The position numbers were made by a program, and so were the translations under genes. The notes beneath the pieces were generated by a model that saw nothing but the letters and a program-made list of their open reading frames with translations, had not been told where the DNA came from and ran no database searches. A DNA stretch of 64,000 nucleotides. Source: Pseudarthrobacter sp. NBSH8. GTDB lineage: Bacteria; Actinomycetota; Actinomycetes; Actinomycetales; Micrococcaceae. Below are positions 9,030 to 16,417 of this stretch, piece after piece; the stretch's first letter is position 1; every line of letters begins with the position of its first letter. The stretch is from the NCBI RefSeq assembly GCF_014217545.1, contig NZ_CP043178.1, forward strand, positions 434,001-498,000, written 5' to 3'.

Positions 9030-9950
9030 TCAGGCGTGCTGGCGCGATTCGTGCTCCGAGTGACTTGCGGGCTCCAGCTGGAAAGTGCAGTGCTCGGTGT
9101 CAAAGTGGGAGCCCAGGCAGGTGGTCAGCTTGTCCAGGAGCTGGTCGGCGCCGCGGGCATTGAGGACGCCGTCCTCCACCACCACGTGGGCTGAAAACAC
9201 CGGCACGCCGGATGTGATCGTCCAGATGTGGATGTCATGGACGTCCACCACGCCGTCAACGCTGAGGATGTGTTCGCGGATCATCTGCACCTCCACACCT
9301 TTGGGGGTCGCCTCCAATAGGACGTCCACCACATCGCGCAGCAGGCTCCAGGCCCGCGGCAGGATCATCAGGGCGATGAGCACGGAGGCGATCGTGTCGG
9401 CGGCCTGGTAGCCGGTGAACATGATGACCAGGGCAGCAACAATGACTGCGACTGAGCCCAGCAGGTCGCCCAGCACTTCAAGGTAGGCGCCCCGGATGTT
9501 CAGGCTGTCCTGGTGTGCGCCGCGCAAAATCAGCATCGAGACCAGGTTGGCCACCGCGCCCAGGATGGCCGCGAAGAGCATGATGTCGGTGTGGACCTCG
9601 GGCGCGGAGCCAATTCGGCGGATGGCCTCGGTGAAGATGACCACCGAGATAACAATCAGGATCAGCGCGTTGGCCAGGGCGGCCAGGACCTCGGCCCGCT
9701 GGTAGCCGTAGGTCCGCTGATCGCTTGCGGGGCGTCCGGCGATCCAGGCAGCCAGGAGAGCGATGGTCACGCCGGCCGCATCCGAGAGCATGTGGCCGGC
9801 GTCCGCCAGCAGGGCCAAAGATCCGGACAGTGCCGCGCCGATCACCTGGACCACCACCACAGCAAGGATGATGGCCAGGACGGCGATGAGCCGTTTGCGG
9901 TGGCGGCCTGTCGCCGTGATCCCGTGTGTGTGGCTGTGGTCGTGTCCCAT
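9030..9950 (-). CDS. Cation diffusion facilitator (CzcD/ZitB-like zinc exporter)
   Basis: The 306-aa protein has the His-rich start M-G-H-D-H-S-H-T-H typical of Zn-exporting CDF proteins, six helices, the metal-site motifs L-L-A-D-A-G-H-M-L-S-D in helix 2 and V-L-G-D-L-L-G in helix 5, and a cytoplasmic C-terminal domain (V-H-D-I-H-I-W-T). It should export Zn2+ (perhaps Co2+ or Cd2+) by proton antiport. An upstream in-frame start at 10016 would add 22 unconserved residues and run into the neighbouring gene. The chosen ATG lies 7 nt after a TAGCCT -10 box, so the mRNA is probably leaderless. Confidence 0.93.
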   Translation of the reverse strand: MGHDHSHTHGITATGRHRKRLIAVLAIILAVVVVQVIGAALSGSLALLADAGHMLSDAAGVTIALLAAWIAGRPASDQRTYGYQRAEVLAALANALILIVISVVIFTEAIRRIGSAPEVHTDIMLFAAILGAVANLVSMLILRGAHQDSLNIRGAYLEVLGDLLGSVAVIVAALVIMFTGYQAADTIASVLIALMILPRAWSLLRDVVDVLLEATPKGVEVQMIREHILSVDGVVDVHDIHIWTITSGVPVFSAHVVVEDGVLNARGADQLLDKLTTCLGSHFDTEHCTFQLEPASHSEHESRQHA

Positions 9951-9960
9951 GCCTACAAGG

Positions 9961-10389
9961 CTAGTCCCAGCCGAGCTCGTGCAGCCGCCGGTCGTCGATG
10001 CCGAAGTGGTGGGCAATCTCGTGCACCACCGTCACAGCCACTTCCTGGATCACCTTGTCGCGGGACCCGCAGATATCCAGGATGGGCTGGCGGAAGATGG
10101 TGATCCGGTCCGGCAGTGAACCGGCATCCCACCATGAATCCCGCTCCGTCAAGGGAACGCCCTCGTAAAGGCCCAGCAGAACGGTGTCCGGTTCATCGCC
10201 CGGGCCGGGCACGTAGTCGTCCTCGACAAACACGGCCACGTTGTCCATGGCGGCCGCCAGTTTGGCGGGGATCAGTCCCAGTGCATCCGTGACGGCGGCC
10301 TCGAAATCGTCAGCGGACATCTCAAACGGACCGGACTCTTGCGGACCATCCGGGATGATGGGCAGGCCGGGCGGCAGTTTGGCGGGCAT
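9961..10389 (-). CDS. Zincin-like metallopeptidase (DUF1025-type)
   Basis: The 142-aa acidic protein ends in the minimal zincin motif H123-E-I-A-H127-H-F-G-I-D-D133, so two His, the catalytic Glu and a third Asp ligand are visible. It matches the small single-domain metallopeptidase family found across actinobacteria, whose substrate is generally unknown. The ATG follows TAGAGT by 6 nt with no ribosome site, suggesting a leaderless transcript. It sits 10 nt upstream of the CDF gene on the same strand, but that gene appears to have its own promoter inside the gap and the end of this gene. Confidence 0.88.
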   Translation of the reverse strand: MPAKLPPGLPIIPDGPQESGPFEMSADDFEAAVTDALGLIPAKLAAAMDNVAVFVEDDYVPGPGDEPDTVLLGLYEGVPLTERDSWWDAGSLPDRITIFRQPILDICGSRDKVIQEVAVTVVHEIAHHFGIDDRRLHELGWD

Positions 10390-10462
10390 AATCAGACTCT
10401 AGTCCGCAGCCCGGTCGGCGCGCATACTGAAACCCGTCCTTGACCGCCTTGGGAGGAGCCTG

Positions 10463-11092
10463 ATGTCCGTCCATCATCGCCTTTTTGCCGCCACTTACGA
10501 CGCACTATCGGCCTCTGTGGAGCGCCGGGAGCTCGCTCCTCGACGGGCTCGGCTGCTTTCCGGGCTGACGGGAACCGTGGTGGACGTCGGCGCAGGCACC
10601 GGGGCGAATCTGCGGCACTTCCGCCACGCTGAGCGGGTAATCCTGGTAGAGCCGGACCGCTACATGCGGGCCAGGTTGAGCTCCCGGCTCGGGGAGTCAT
10701 CGGTTCCTGTGGAGGTTTCCTGCGCCGATGCGGAGCACCTGCCGCTGCCGGACGGCGCGGCGGACGCCGTCGTGTTCACCCTGGTGCTGTGCTCGGTGCC
10801 GGATCAGCGGCTTGCCCTGTTGGAGGCGCGAAGGGTACTCAAACCCGGCGGGACACTCGCGGTGCTGGAACATGTCCGCGGACAGGGCCGGGCGGCCCGC
10901 TGGCAGGACAGGCTGGACGGCCTGTGGGGCCGATGTGTGGCGCCGGGGTGCCACATCAACAGGACCACGGTGGCATCCATCGGCGAGGCCGGATTCGAAT
11001 TCACGGAAATCAGCAGGTTGGAGGCTCCGGCGGTTGCCCTGGCCACGCCGATCATCGCGGGCACGGCAAAGCCGAGCCCAACGTTTCGCTGA
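10463..11092 (+). CDS. Class I SAM-dependent methyltransferase
   Basis: The 209-aa protein has the SAM-binding motif I V-D-V-G-A-G-T-G-A-N at 40-49, an acidic residue after beta-2 (V-E-P-D), motif II-like C-A-D-A-E-H-L-P-L, and the post-motif P-G-G-T-L region. This is the UbiE/Methyltransf_11 type. The acceptor is unknown. GGAGGAG lies 6 nt before the ATG. It is a single-gene unit that converges on the transporter gene downstream, 9 nt away. Confidence 0.88.
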   Translation: MSVHHRLFAATYDALSASVERRELAPRRARLLSGLTGTVVDVGAGTGANLRHFRHAERVILVEPDRYMRARLSSRLGESSVPVEVSCADAEHLPLPDGAADAVVFTLVLCSVPDQRLALLEARRVLKPGGTLAVLEHVRGQGRAARWQDRLDGLWGRCVAPGCHINRTTVASIGEAGFEFTEISRLEAPAVALATPIIAGTAKPSPTFR

Positions 11093-11101
11093 ACGGAGCC
11101 G

Positions 11102-12043
11102 CTACCGGGACCTGCGGCGCGTCAGGCCAACACCCACCAGGCAGACCAGCCCGCCCACCAAGCCCAGCACCGCGGGCACTTCGCTGAGGACCAGCCACGA
11201 GATCAGGATGGTGGTGCCCGGCACAAGATAAGTGGTGGCCGCCAGTTTTCCGGCGTCAATCAGGGACAGCGCGTAGGCCCAGGTGGTGAAGGCGACGGCG
11301 GTGGGGAAGATGCCCAGATAGACCAGGCCCAGTGTCGCCGGCAGCGGTGCCGACTGCAGCTCGGACACCAGCTGGCCGCTGAATGGCAGGCAGCAGACCG
11401 CCCCCACCATGATGCCGAACCAGGTGGCCTGGCCCGCCGGGAACTTCCGCAGCACCGGTTTCTGGATGATGACGCTGACGGCGGCGAGCACGGCGGCAAG
11501 GAGGCAGAGCAGCACGCCCGCCACATCCGCCGTCGAACGTTCCCCGGAACCTGAGCCGGAACCAAGCGCGATTAGGGCAACCCCGCCGAACGCCACCAGG
11601 CTCCCGATAATCAGCCAGCGCGGGAAGCCCTCCTTCAGGAAGACGCCGGCCATGATGGCAACCAGGATGGGATTGACGTTGATCAGCAAGGCGGCGGTCC
11701 CGGCGTCCAGCAGGTGTTCTGCCGCGTTCAGGGCCACGTTGTAGCCGCCGAACCACATCACGCCGTAGCCCAGGATGGGCCACCATTCGCGGCCCCGCGG
11801 CAGCAGCTTGCTTTTGGCCAGCTGCGGCAGCACCAGCGCGCCGAGCACGACGGCGGCAACCGCCAGCCTGCCCAGGGTCAGGGAACCGGGGGAGAAAGTG
11901 GGACCGATGGCCCGGATCCCCACGAAGGCCGAGGCCCAGAACACTACGGTGATCACCACGGCAGCGACGCCGAGCGCGTTGGGACGGCCAGGTGACGGGC
12001 GAAGCGCGGTTGCTGCTGCGCTGAGAGGGGTGCTTGAAGCCAT
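11102..12043 (-). CDS. EamA/DMT-family transporter
   Basis: The 313-aa protein has ten hydrophobic segments arranged as two repeated five-helix EamA units (first from V-V-I-T-V-V-F-W-A-S-A-F, second from L-C-L-L-A-A-V-L-A-A-V). It also has a short N-terminal Ser/Ala-rich stretch. Such drug/metabolite transporters usually export small metabolites or amino acids; nothing here indicates the substrate. The ATG lies 6 nt after TAGATT, consistent with a leaderless message. It stands alone between the methyltransferase and PHP genes. Confidence 0.9.
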   Translation of the reverse strand: MASSTPLSAAATALRPSPGRPNALGVAAVVITVVFWASAFVGIRAIGPTFSPGSLTLGRLAVAAVVLGALVLPQLAKSKLLPRGREWWPILGYGVMWFGGYNVALNAAEHLLDAGTAALLINVNPILVAIMAGVFLKEGFPRWLIIGSLVAFGGVALIALGSGSGSGERSTADVAGVLLCLLAAVLAAVSVIIQKPVLRKFPAGQATWFGIMVGAVCCLPFSGQLVSELQSAPLPATLGLVYLGIFPTAVAFTTWAYALSLIDAGKLAATTYLVPGTTILISWLVLSEVPAVLGLVGGLVCLVGVGLTRRRSR

Positions 12044-12096
12044 GCTGCCAATCTAGCCCTGCCGCGGCGCCGGCAGCTGGCGGGAATCGGACACGT

Positions 12097-13146
12097 CTAG
12101 TCGATTTTCTGCCAATCCTGGGCCGACCACTCCAACAGCCGCTCCAGGGGCCAGGTGGTAACGATGCGGTCCACGGGCACATTGTTGTGCGCGGCACGGG
12201 CCGCCCCGTACTGGAGGAAGTCGAGCTGGCCCGGAGCGTGGGCGTCGCTGTCGATCGAGAACAGGCAGCCGGCGTCCAGGGCCAGCCGGATCAGGTCATC
12301 CGGCGGGTCCTGCCGCTCGGGGCGCGAGTTGATCTCGACCGCCACATTGTTTTCGGCGCACGCCGCAAATACCTTCAGGGCGTCGAAGTCCGATTGCGGG
12401 CGCGTGCCACGGGATCCCTCCACCAGGCGTCCGGTGCAGTGGCCCATCACATTGGTCCGGGGGTTCTGGATGCCCTGGAGCATCCGCTGGGTCATGGTGG
12501 CGCCGTCCGCCCGAAGCTTCGAATGGACGCTGGCCACCACAATGTCCAGACGGTCCAGCATCTCCGGTGACTGGTCCAGTTCGCCGGATTCCAGGATGTC
12601 CACCTCGATGCCGGTCAGGAGCCGGAATCCGTCCTTTTCGCCGTCAGCTGCGGAGGCGGCGTTGATCGCGGCCACAACGTCGAGCTGTTCGGTCAGGCGC
12701 TCGGCGCTGAGCCCGTTGGCGATGGTCAGGTTGGGGGAGTGGTCTGTCAGCGCCAGGTACTCGCGGCCCAGAAGGCGGGCAGCGTCTGCCATGAGGTGGA
12801 TGGGAGAGCCGCCGTCGGACCAGTCGCTGTGGCTGTGGAGGTCGCCCCGGAGCGCTTCGTGAAGCTCGGTCCCACCGTCCGCCAGCGGCACCGCGCTTCG
12901 CTGGCGAAGATCCTCAAGATACTCGGGCACCTCGCCGTCCACGGCCTGCCGGACCACTTGGTAGGTCCTGTCGCCGATGCCCTTCATGCTCTTGAGCCTG
13001 GCGTCCCGGGCCCGGGACGCCACCTCCGAAGGGTCGAGTCCGGCGATGATCCCGGCCGCCTTCCGGAAGGCCTGGACCTTGAACGTGGCGGCGCGTTCCC
13101 GTTCCAGCCAGAAAGCAATTTCATTGAGCGCGGCGACGGCATCCAT
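12097..13146 (-). CDS. PHP-domain protein with helix-hairpin-helix segment (PolX-like)
   Basis: The 349-aa protein starts with a PolX-like helical region (residues 1-80, with the HhH-like M-K-G-I-G-D-R-T). The C-terminal PHP phosphoesterase domain begins at G-D-L-H104-S-H106-S-D and includes A-L-T-D-H-S, G-I-E-V-D-I, and a final S-D-A-H. The metal-binding His and Asp residues are present. The polymerase domain of family X DNA polymerases is absent, so this resembles the free-standing HhH-PHP hydrolases common in actinobacteria. A DNA repair role or histidinol-phosphatase-like activity are both possible; neither can be settled from sequence. Confidence 0.88.
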   Translation of the reverse strand: MDAVAALNEIAFWLERERAATFKVQAFRKAAGIIAGLDPSEVASRARDARLKSMKGIGDRTYQVVRQAVDGEVPEYLEDLRQRSAVPLADGGTELHEALRGDLHSHSDWSDGGSPIHLMADAARLLGREYLALTDHSPNLTIANGLSAERLTEQLDVVAAINAASAADGEKDGFRLLTGIEVDILESGELDQSPEMLDRLDIVVASVHSKLRADGATMTQRMLQGIQNPRTNVMGHCTGRLVEGSRGTRPQSDFDALKVFAACAENNVAVEINSRPERQDPPDDLIRLALDAGCLFSIDSDAHAPGQLDFLQYGAARAAHNNVPVDRIVTTWPLERLLEWSAQDWQKID

Positions 13147-13312
13147 CTGTCCATCTTCGCCTGTTCCGGCCGCTTCGGTCAGGTGTCGCGGGCCGATTTT
13201 GAGTTATTCCCGCCGAGGCCCTATAGTTTTAGAGTCCAGTTCGGAGCAACTGCAAACGAGAAGACTGAGAGCCCTGGCTCGAAGCCTTTTATTTTGTGCC
13301 GAACGGGTTCTG

Positions 13313-13385
13313 GCCCCCATCGTCTAGCGGCCTAGGACACCGCCCTTTCACGGCGGCGGCACGGGTTCGAATCCCGTTGGGGGTA
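13313..13385 (+). tRNA. tRNA-Glu (TTC)
   Basis: A 73-nt cloverleaf. The acceptor stem GCCCCCA pairs with TGGGGGT (first pair G-T), the anticodon stem CCGCC/GGCGG encloses loop CTTTCAC with anticodon TTC at 13347-13349, and the T-loop is GTTCGAATC. CCA is not encoded. It is first of three tRNAs on this strand. Confidence 0.97.
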
Positions 13386-13475
13386 CGCAAGGAACTGGTC
13401 TGGCAGGCTGAAAACGTCTGGTAAGCTGGAAGCCTTGAAAAAAGCGGTAGCGATGCCGCGAAGCAAGAAAATCAA

Positions 13476-13549
13476 GGCCCTGTAGCGCAGTTGGTTAGCG
13501 CGCCGCCCTGTCACGGCGGAGGTCGCGGGTTCAAGTCCCGTCAGGGTCG
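13476..13549 (+). tRNA. tRNA-Asp (GTC)
   Basis: A 74-nt cloverleaf. The acceptor GGCCCTG pairs with CAGGGTC, the anticodon stem CCGCC/GGCGG encloses CTGTCAC with anticodon GTC, the T-arm is GCGGGTTCAAGTCCCGT, and the discriminator base is G. It lies 90 nt after tRNA-Glu. Confidence 0.97.
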
Positions 13550-13597
13550 CTCTGATTGCTGGAAGAAATTCCGGCAGTCAAGGTGACATGTCACCTA

Positions 13598-13673
13598 GGC
13601 TCTGTAGCTCAGTTGGTAGAGCGTTCGACTGAAAATCGAAAGGTCACCGGATCGACGCCGGTCGGAGCCACCA
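13598..13673 (+). tRNA. tRNA-Phe (GAA)
   Basis: A 73-nt cloverleaf followed by an encoded CCA (13671-13673). The acceptor GGCTCTG pairs with CGGAGCC through one mismatch or wobble, and the anticodon stem TTCGA/TCGAA encloses CTGAAAA with anticodon GAA. The Glu-Asp-Phe order is common in Micrococcaceae. A strong terminator follows. Confidence 0.97.
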
Positions 13674-13678
13674 CTGGG

Positions 13679-13714
13679 AAGCATCAGTTCTTCGGAACTG
13701 GTGCTTTTCTTCTT
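13679..13714 (+). terminator. Intrinsic terminator of the tRNA cluster
   Basis: The stem AAGCATCAGTTC (13679-13690) and GAACTGGTGCTT (13695-13706) encloses a TTCG tetraloop and is followed by TTCTTCTTT. It is a classical stable hairpin plus T-rich tail. Confidence 0.92.
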
Positions 13715-13897
13715 TAATCGGGCACCCGCCTGCGCAACGCTTCCTCCCGCCCCGTCCAGCGCTCTCAGGAGCAATCAGTGGACAGAACTCAGGAGGGGCG
13801 GGGCCGGCTCTTGTGCGAGGAGGCTGACTCTCGGCAGCTTCCCACGCCGGAACTCGCGTTAGGGATAGGGTTGGGAGCAATAGAAGGGGAGTGCCTG

Positions 13898-14374
13898 ATG
13901 GAATACCAGAACCCACAACCCGATGCGGGTGTCGAGCGCCAGCTGATTACCAGCCACCACGCCGCCAGCCAGGCGCCCGTACCAGGGCATGGGCGCACCG
14001 TGATCGCGGAGACCGCCGTGGCAAAAGTTGCCGGCATCGCTGCCCGTACCGTGCCCGGCGTCTACTCGTTGGGCTCGGCCCCGTCCCGTGCGCTGGGAGC
14101 CATCCGGGACGCCGTCGGCAGTTCGGACCATGCGGCCGGTGTCCGCGCCGAGGTCGGTGAGACGCAGGTGGCGGTAGACATCAGTTTGGTGGCCTCCTAT
14201 GGAACGCCACTGCATTCCCTGGCCGATCAGGTCAGATCGGCCGTGTACCGCGCGGTCGAGGAACTCGTTGGCCTGCAGGTCATCGAAGTGAATGTCGAAG
14301 TAACCGATGTCTACGTGGCACCGCCAGTGAAGGCCGGAGCGCCTGCCGGCGCCGAGAGGGAGGCACTGCTGTGA
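13898..14374 (+). CDS. Asp23/Gls24 family envelope stress protein
   Basis: The 158-aa protein has the Asp23 core: I-A-E-T-A-V-A-K-V-A-G-I-A-A-R-T-V-P-G-V, then V-D-I-S-L-V-A-S-Y-G and the closing V-N-V-E-V-T-D-V-Y-V. Asp23 proteins associate with the membrane through AmaP-type anchors and respond to cell-envelope or alkaline stress. The ATG at 13898 is preferred over the longer frame from 13778 because GAAGGGGA lies about 7 nt upstream and homology starts after it. It leads a five-gene overlapping operon (to 16191) whose other members are DUF2273, a small Asp23-associated protein, DUF6286 and an AmaP-like protein. Confidence 0.93.
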   Translation: MEYQNPQPDAGVERQLITSHHAASQAPVPGHGRTVIAETAVAKVAGIAARTVPGVYSLGSAPSRALGAIRDAVGSSDHAAGVRAEVGETQVAVDISLVASYGTPLHSLADQVRSAVYRAVEELVGLQVIEVNVEVTDVYVAPPVKAGAPAGAEREALL

Positions 14375-14562
14375 ACCTGACCGTTGTGGGCATCGCAATA
14401 GGCGCCTTCGTGGCGTTTATGTCCTTCCAGTTCGGGCTGTGGGGCTTCCTGGTCTCCATCCTCTTTATGGCTATCGGCGCCCTCCTGGGCCGCGCAGCGG
14501 AAGGGAAACTGGACCTGCGCGGCGTCCTGGACGCCATCATCGGCCGGCGCTCCTCGTCATGA
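14371..14562 (+). CDS. DUF2273 small membrane protein
   Basis: The 63-aa protein has two helices (about 3-19 and 22-40) and a G-R-A-A-E-G-K-L-D-L-R tail, matching DUF2273 proteins, which are almost always encoded next to Asp23. It starts with GTG overlapping the asp23-like stop by 4 nt (GTGA), so translation is coupled. It probably helps place Asp23-type proteins at the membrane; the mechanism is unknown. Confidence 0.9.
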   Translation: MNLTVVGIAIGAFVAFMSFQFGLWGFLVSILFMAIGALLGRAAEGKLDLRGVLDAIIGRRSSS

Positions 14563-14939
14563 CGTCAGCGTCGCCTTCCTTCCCGGTCCACGTCCTGAAC
14601 GGACACAACCGCATCAGCACGCAGGCCCTGACCAGCCTTGCCAGGACAGCAGCCGCGGAAGCCCTCGGCGTGGATCCCCACGATGTCCGGGCGGACTGGA
14701 CGGACGATGACGGCCTGCTGGCTCTGTCGCTCGTGTCACCTATCAGGATCCCGCCGCTGGCCACCGTGCTCAGGGACGCAGGCCGGGTCGCCGCGTTCGG
14801 CGGATCAATTTGGGACCGGACGGTCGATGCCAAAGCCAGGATCCTCTCGACGGTCACGGCCCTCAGCGGCGCCCGTCTGAGCAGGGTAGATATCCGAATC
14901 AGCGGCGTTAAACCGATCGAGGGAGTCCGGGTCCAATGA
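14559..14939 (+). CDS. Asp23-cluster associated hypothetical protein
   Basis: The 126-aa soluble protein has no signal or membrane segment. A C-terminal I-R-I-S-G-V-K ending and its strand/helix alternation resemble a single Asp23-like alpha/beta domain, but I do not recognise the family with certainty. The ATG at 14559 overlaps the DUF2273 stop by 4 nt (ATGA), while the longer frame upstream only shadows that gene. The operon position argues for a role with the neighbouring Asp23 complex. Confidence 0.75.
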   Translation: MTSASPSFPVHVLNGHNRISTQALTSLARTAAAEALGVDPHDVRADWTDDDGLLALSLVSPIRIPPLATVLRDAGRVAAFGGSIWDRTVDAKARILSTVTALSGARLSRVDIRISGVKPIEGVRVQ

Positions 14940-15583
14940 GCGGCGGAACAGTGGACGGGGACCTGGCGGATTCGACGCCAACAAGCCGCGCCCGGGCCCG
15001 GCCGCAACCCGACATGCGCAGGGTCGTCTACCGGGAGACACATTCCTCGCGGGCAGCGGTGGCAACAGTGGCAGCGGTCCTGGTGATGGGGCTTGCCGGC
15101 TACGGGCTTCTCGAATCGGCCGTGCACGCCATTGGGCAGCCGGCTTGGCTGATCGAACCACAGCTGGCAGCGGAGCGCATCGTTGCCCTGCCGGCTGGTA
15201 CCCCGCCGTTGCTGCTCGGTGCCAGTGGTGCCTTGGTGGCTATGGTGGGACTGTTTTTCCTGCTCAACGCCATCCTGCCGGGAAGACGCGCCCGGCATGT
15301 GCTGAACAGCGCTGGCAGTTCGTCCGCCGTGGTGGTGGATGACGAGGTCATCGCCTCCGCCCTGGCGCGCAGCGCACGGCTCGCCGCCAATGTCACCCCG
15401 GAACAGGTCATGGTGGTGGTGTCCCGGCGGCAGGTCATCGTGAATGTGCGCCCCACCTCAGGGGTTCCCGTGGCTGAGGCGGCAGTGCTGGCCGCGGTCC
15501 AGGACGAACTCAGCGGGATGTCACTGGTCCCGTTGCCGGAGGTCCGCGTCAACATTTCCACCATAGGAGTGATCGGATCATGA
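14936..15583 (+). CDS. DUF6286-type membrane protein of the Asp23 cluster
   Basis: The 215-aa protein has a charged N-terminal tail (about 1-38), two transmembrane helices (about 40-62 and 88-111) with an intervening loop, and a C-terminal soluble domain (about 125-215). The soluble domain contains R-R-Q-V-I-V-N-V and a closing V-R-V-N-I strand. This is the arrangement of DUF6286 proteins encoded in actinobacterial Asp23 operons. It overlaps the preceding and following genes by 4 nt each. Confidence 0.82.
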   Translation: MSGGTVDGDLADSTPTSRARARPQPDMRRVVYRETHSSRAAVATVAAVLVMGLAGYGLLESAVHAIGQPAWLIEPQLAAERIVALPAGTPPLLLGASGALVAMVGLFFLLNAILPGRRARHVLNSAGSSSAVVVDDEVIASALARSARLAANVTPEQVMVVVSRRQVIVNVRPTSGVPVAEAAVLAAVQDELSGMSLVPLPEVRVNISTIGVIGS

Positions 15584-16191
15584 CGGCCACACCCTCGCTC
15601 CTCAACCGGATCCTGCTGGGCATTCTCGGGCTCAAGCTGCTCGCCGTGGGCATCCTGCTCGTCCTGCTTGCCGCGGTTCCACCAGTGGGAACCTGGTGGC
15701 ATGCCTGGTCCGGATCGGCATGGCGCAGCGTCAACCAGTACTTCGACAACACCCGATTCCCGGGACGTCCGGAAAGCTGGCTCTGGATTCTTATAGCTCT
15801 TGCCCTGGTAGTCCTTATTGGCCTGATGGTGGCCTGGATCGCGCAGCAGGGCAAGGGCCGTAGCAACCTGCTGGTGGCCGAGTACGATCCCGGGACCGTG
15901 GCCGGAGACGTGCGGATCAGCGGGGGAGTAGCAGAACAGGCGTTGAAGCACGCTTTGGCTGAACGGCCCGATCTGGCGGGTGCCACGGTGGCAACCTACG
16001 ATGTCCAGGGCAGCCCTGCCTTGAAAATCCGGCTCCAGCCGCGCCAGGGCGTGGCGCCGCACCTCCTGGCGGACGAGGTCTATGCCTTGGTAGATGCTTT
16101 GGACCAAGTGGTTGGCAAACGGACGCCGGTCCTGATCCATATCGGTGCCGGGGCCAGGACACGGTTCAGCCGGGCCGAACGCGTCCGTTAG
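15580..16191 (+). CDS. AmaP-like alkaline-shock membrane anchor protein
   Basis: The 203-aa protein has two helices (about 10-32 and 67-88) separated by an extracytoplasmic loop, followed by an Asp23-like soluble domain (about 95-195) that includes I-S-G-G-V and K-I-R-L-Q-P. AmaP in staphylococci anchors Asp23 to the membrane, and this gene occupies the same role-position at the end of the cluster. The start ATG overlaps the DUF6286 stop (ATGA). Confidence 0.8.
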   Translation: MTATPSLLNRILLGILGLKLLAVGILLVLLAAVPPVGTWWHAWSGSAWRSVNQYFDNTRFPGRPESWLWILIALALVVLIGLMVAWIAQQGKGRSNLLVAEYDPGTVAGDVRISGGVAEQALKHALAERPDLAGATVATYDVQGSPALKIRLQPRQGVAPHLLADEVYALVDALDQVVGKRTPVLIHIGAGARTRFSRAERVR

Positions 16192-16297
16192 GGTCAGACG
16201 GCGGGACACCTGATCGTGCCGATGCCGGCGGATATCGGCTGGCAACTACCCACCACCACTGTCCGGATGGAATGACCGGGGAATCTAGGAGGACACC

Positions 16298-16417
16298 ATG
16301 AGCGAGCGAGGCACTGGCAGCGGAGCAGCAAATGCCAAGGAACTCGCTGGTGAGGTAGCAGAAAACGCCAAGGGCTTTGGCGCCAAGGTCGCCATGCGCT
16401 CAGGGAAGATCACGTGA
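16298..16417 (+). CDS. Small 39-aa Ala/Gly/Lys-rich protein
   Basis: The short frame has an unusually strong ribosome site (CTAGGAGG, 5-7 nt before ATG). It encodes an Ala/Gly/Lys/Glu-rich helix-prone peptide with N-A-K-E-L-A-G-E-V-A-E-N-A-K, reminiscent of CsbD/YjbJ stress proteins but shorter. It follows the Asp23 operon by 106 nt. Its stop lies in the palindrome TCACGTGA (16410-16417), which also supplies the stop of the convergent glucosidase gene, giving an 8-nt overlap. It could be a genuine small stress protein or the 5' remnant of a longer gene. Confidence 0.55.
   Translation: MSERGTGSGAANAKELAGEVAENAKGFGAKVAMRSGKIT

Noticed and set aside
13332..13514. Minus-strand open frame across the tRNA-Glu and tRNA-Asp genes
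   Set aside because: It overlaps structural RNA genes and resembles no protein.
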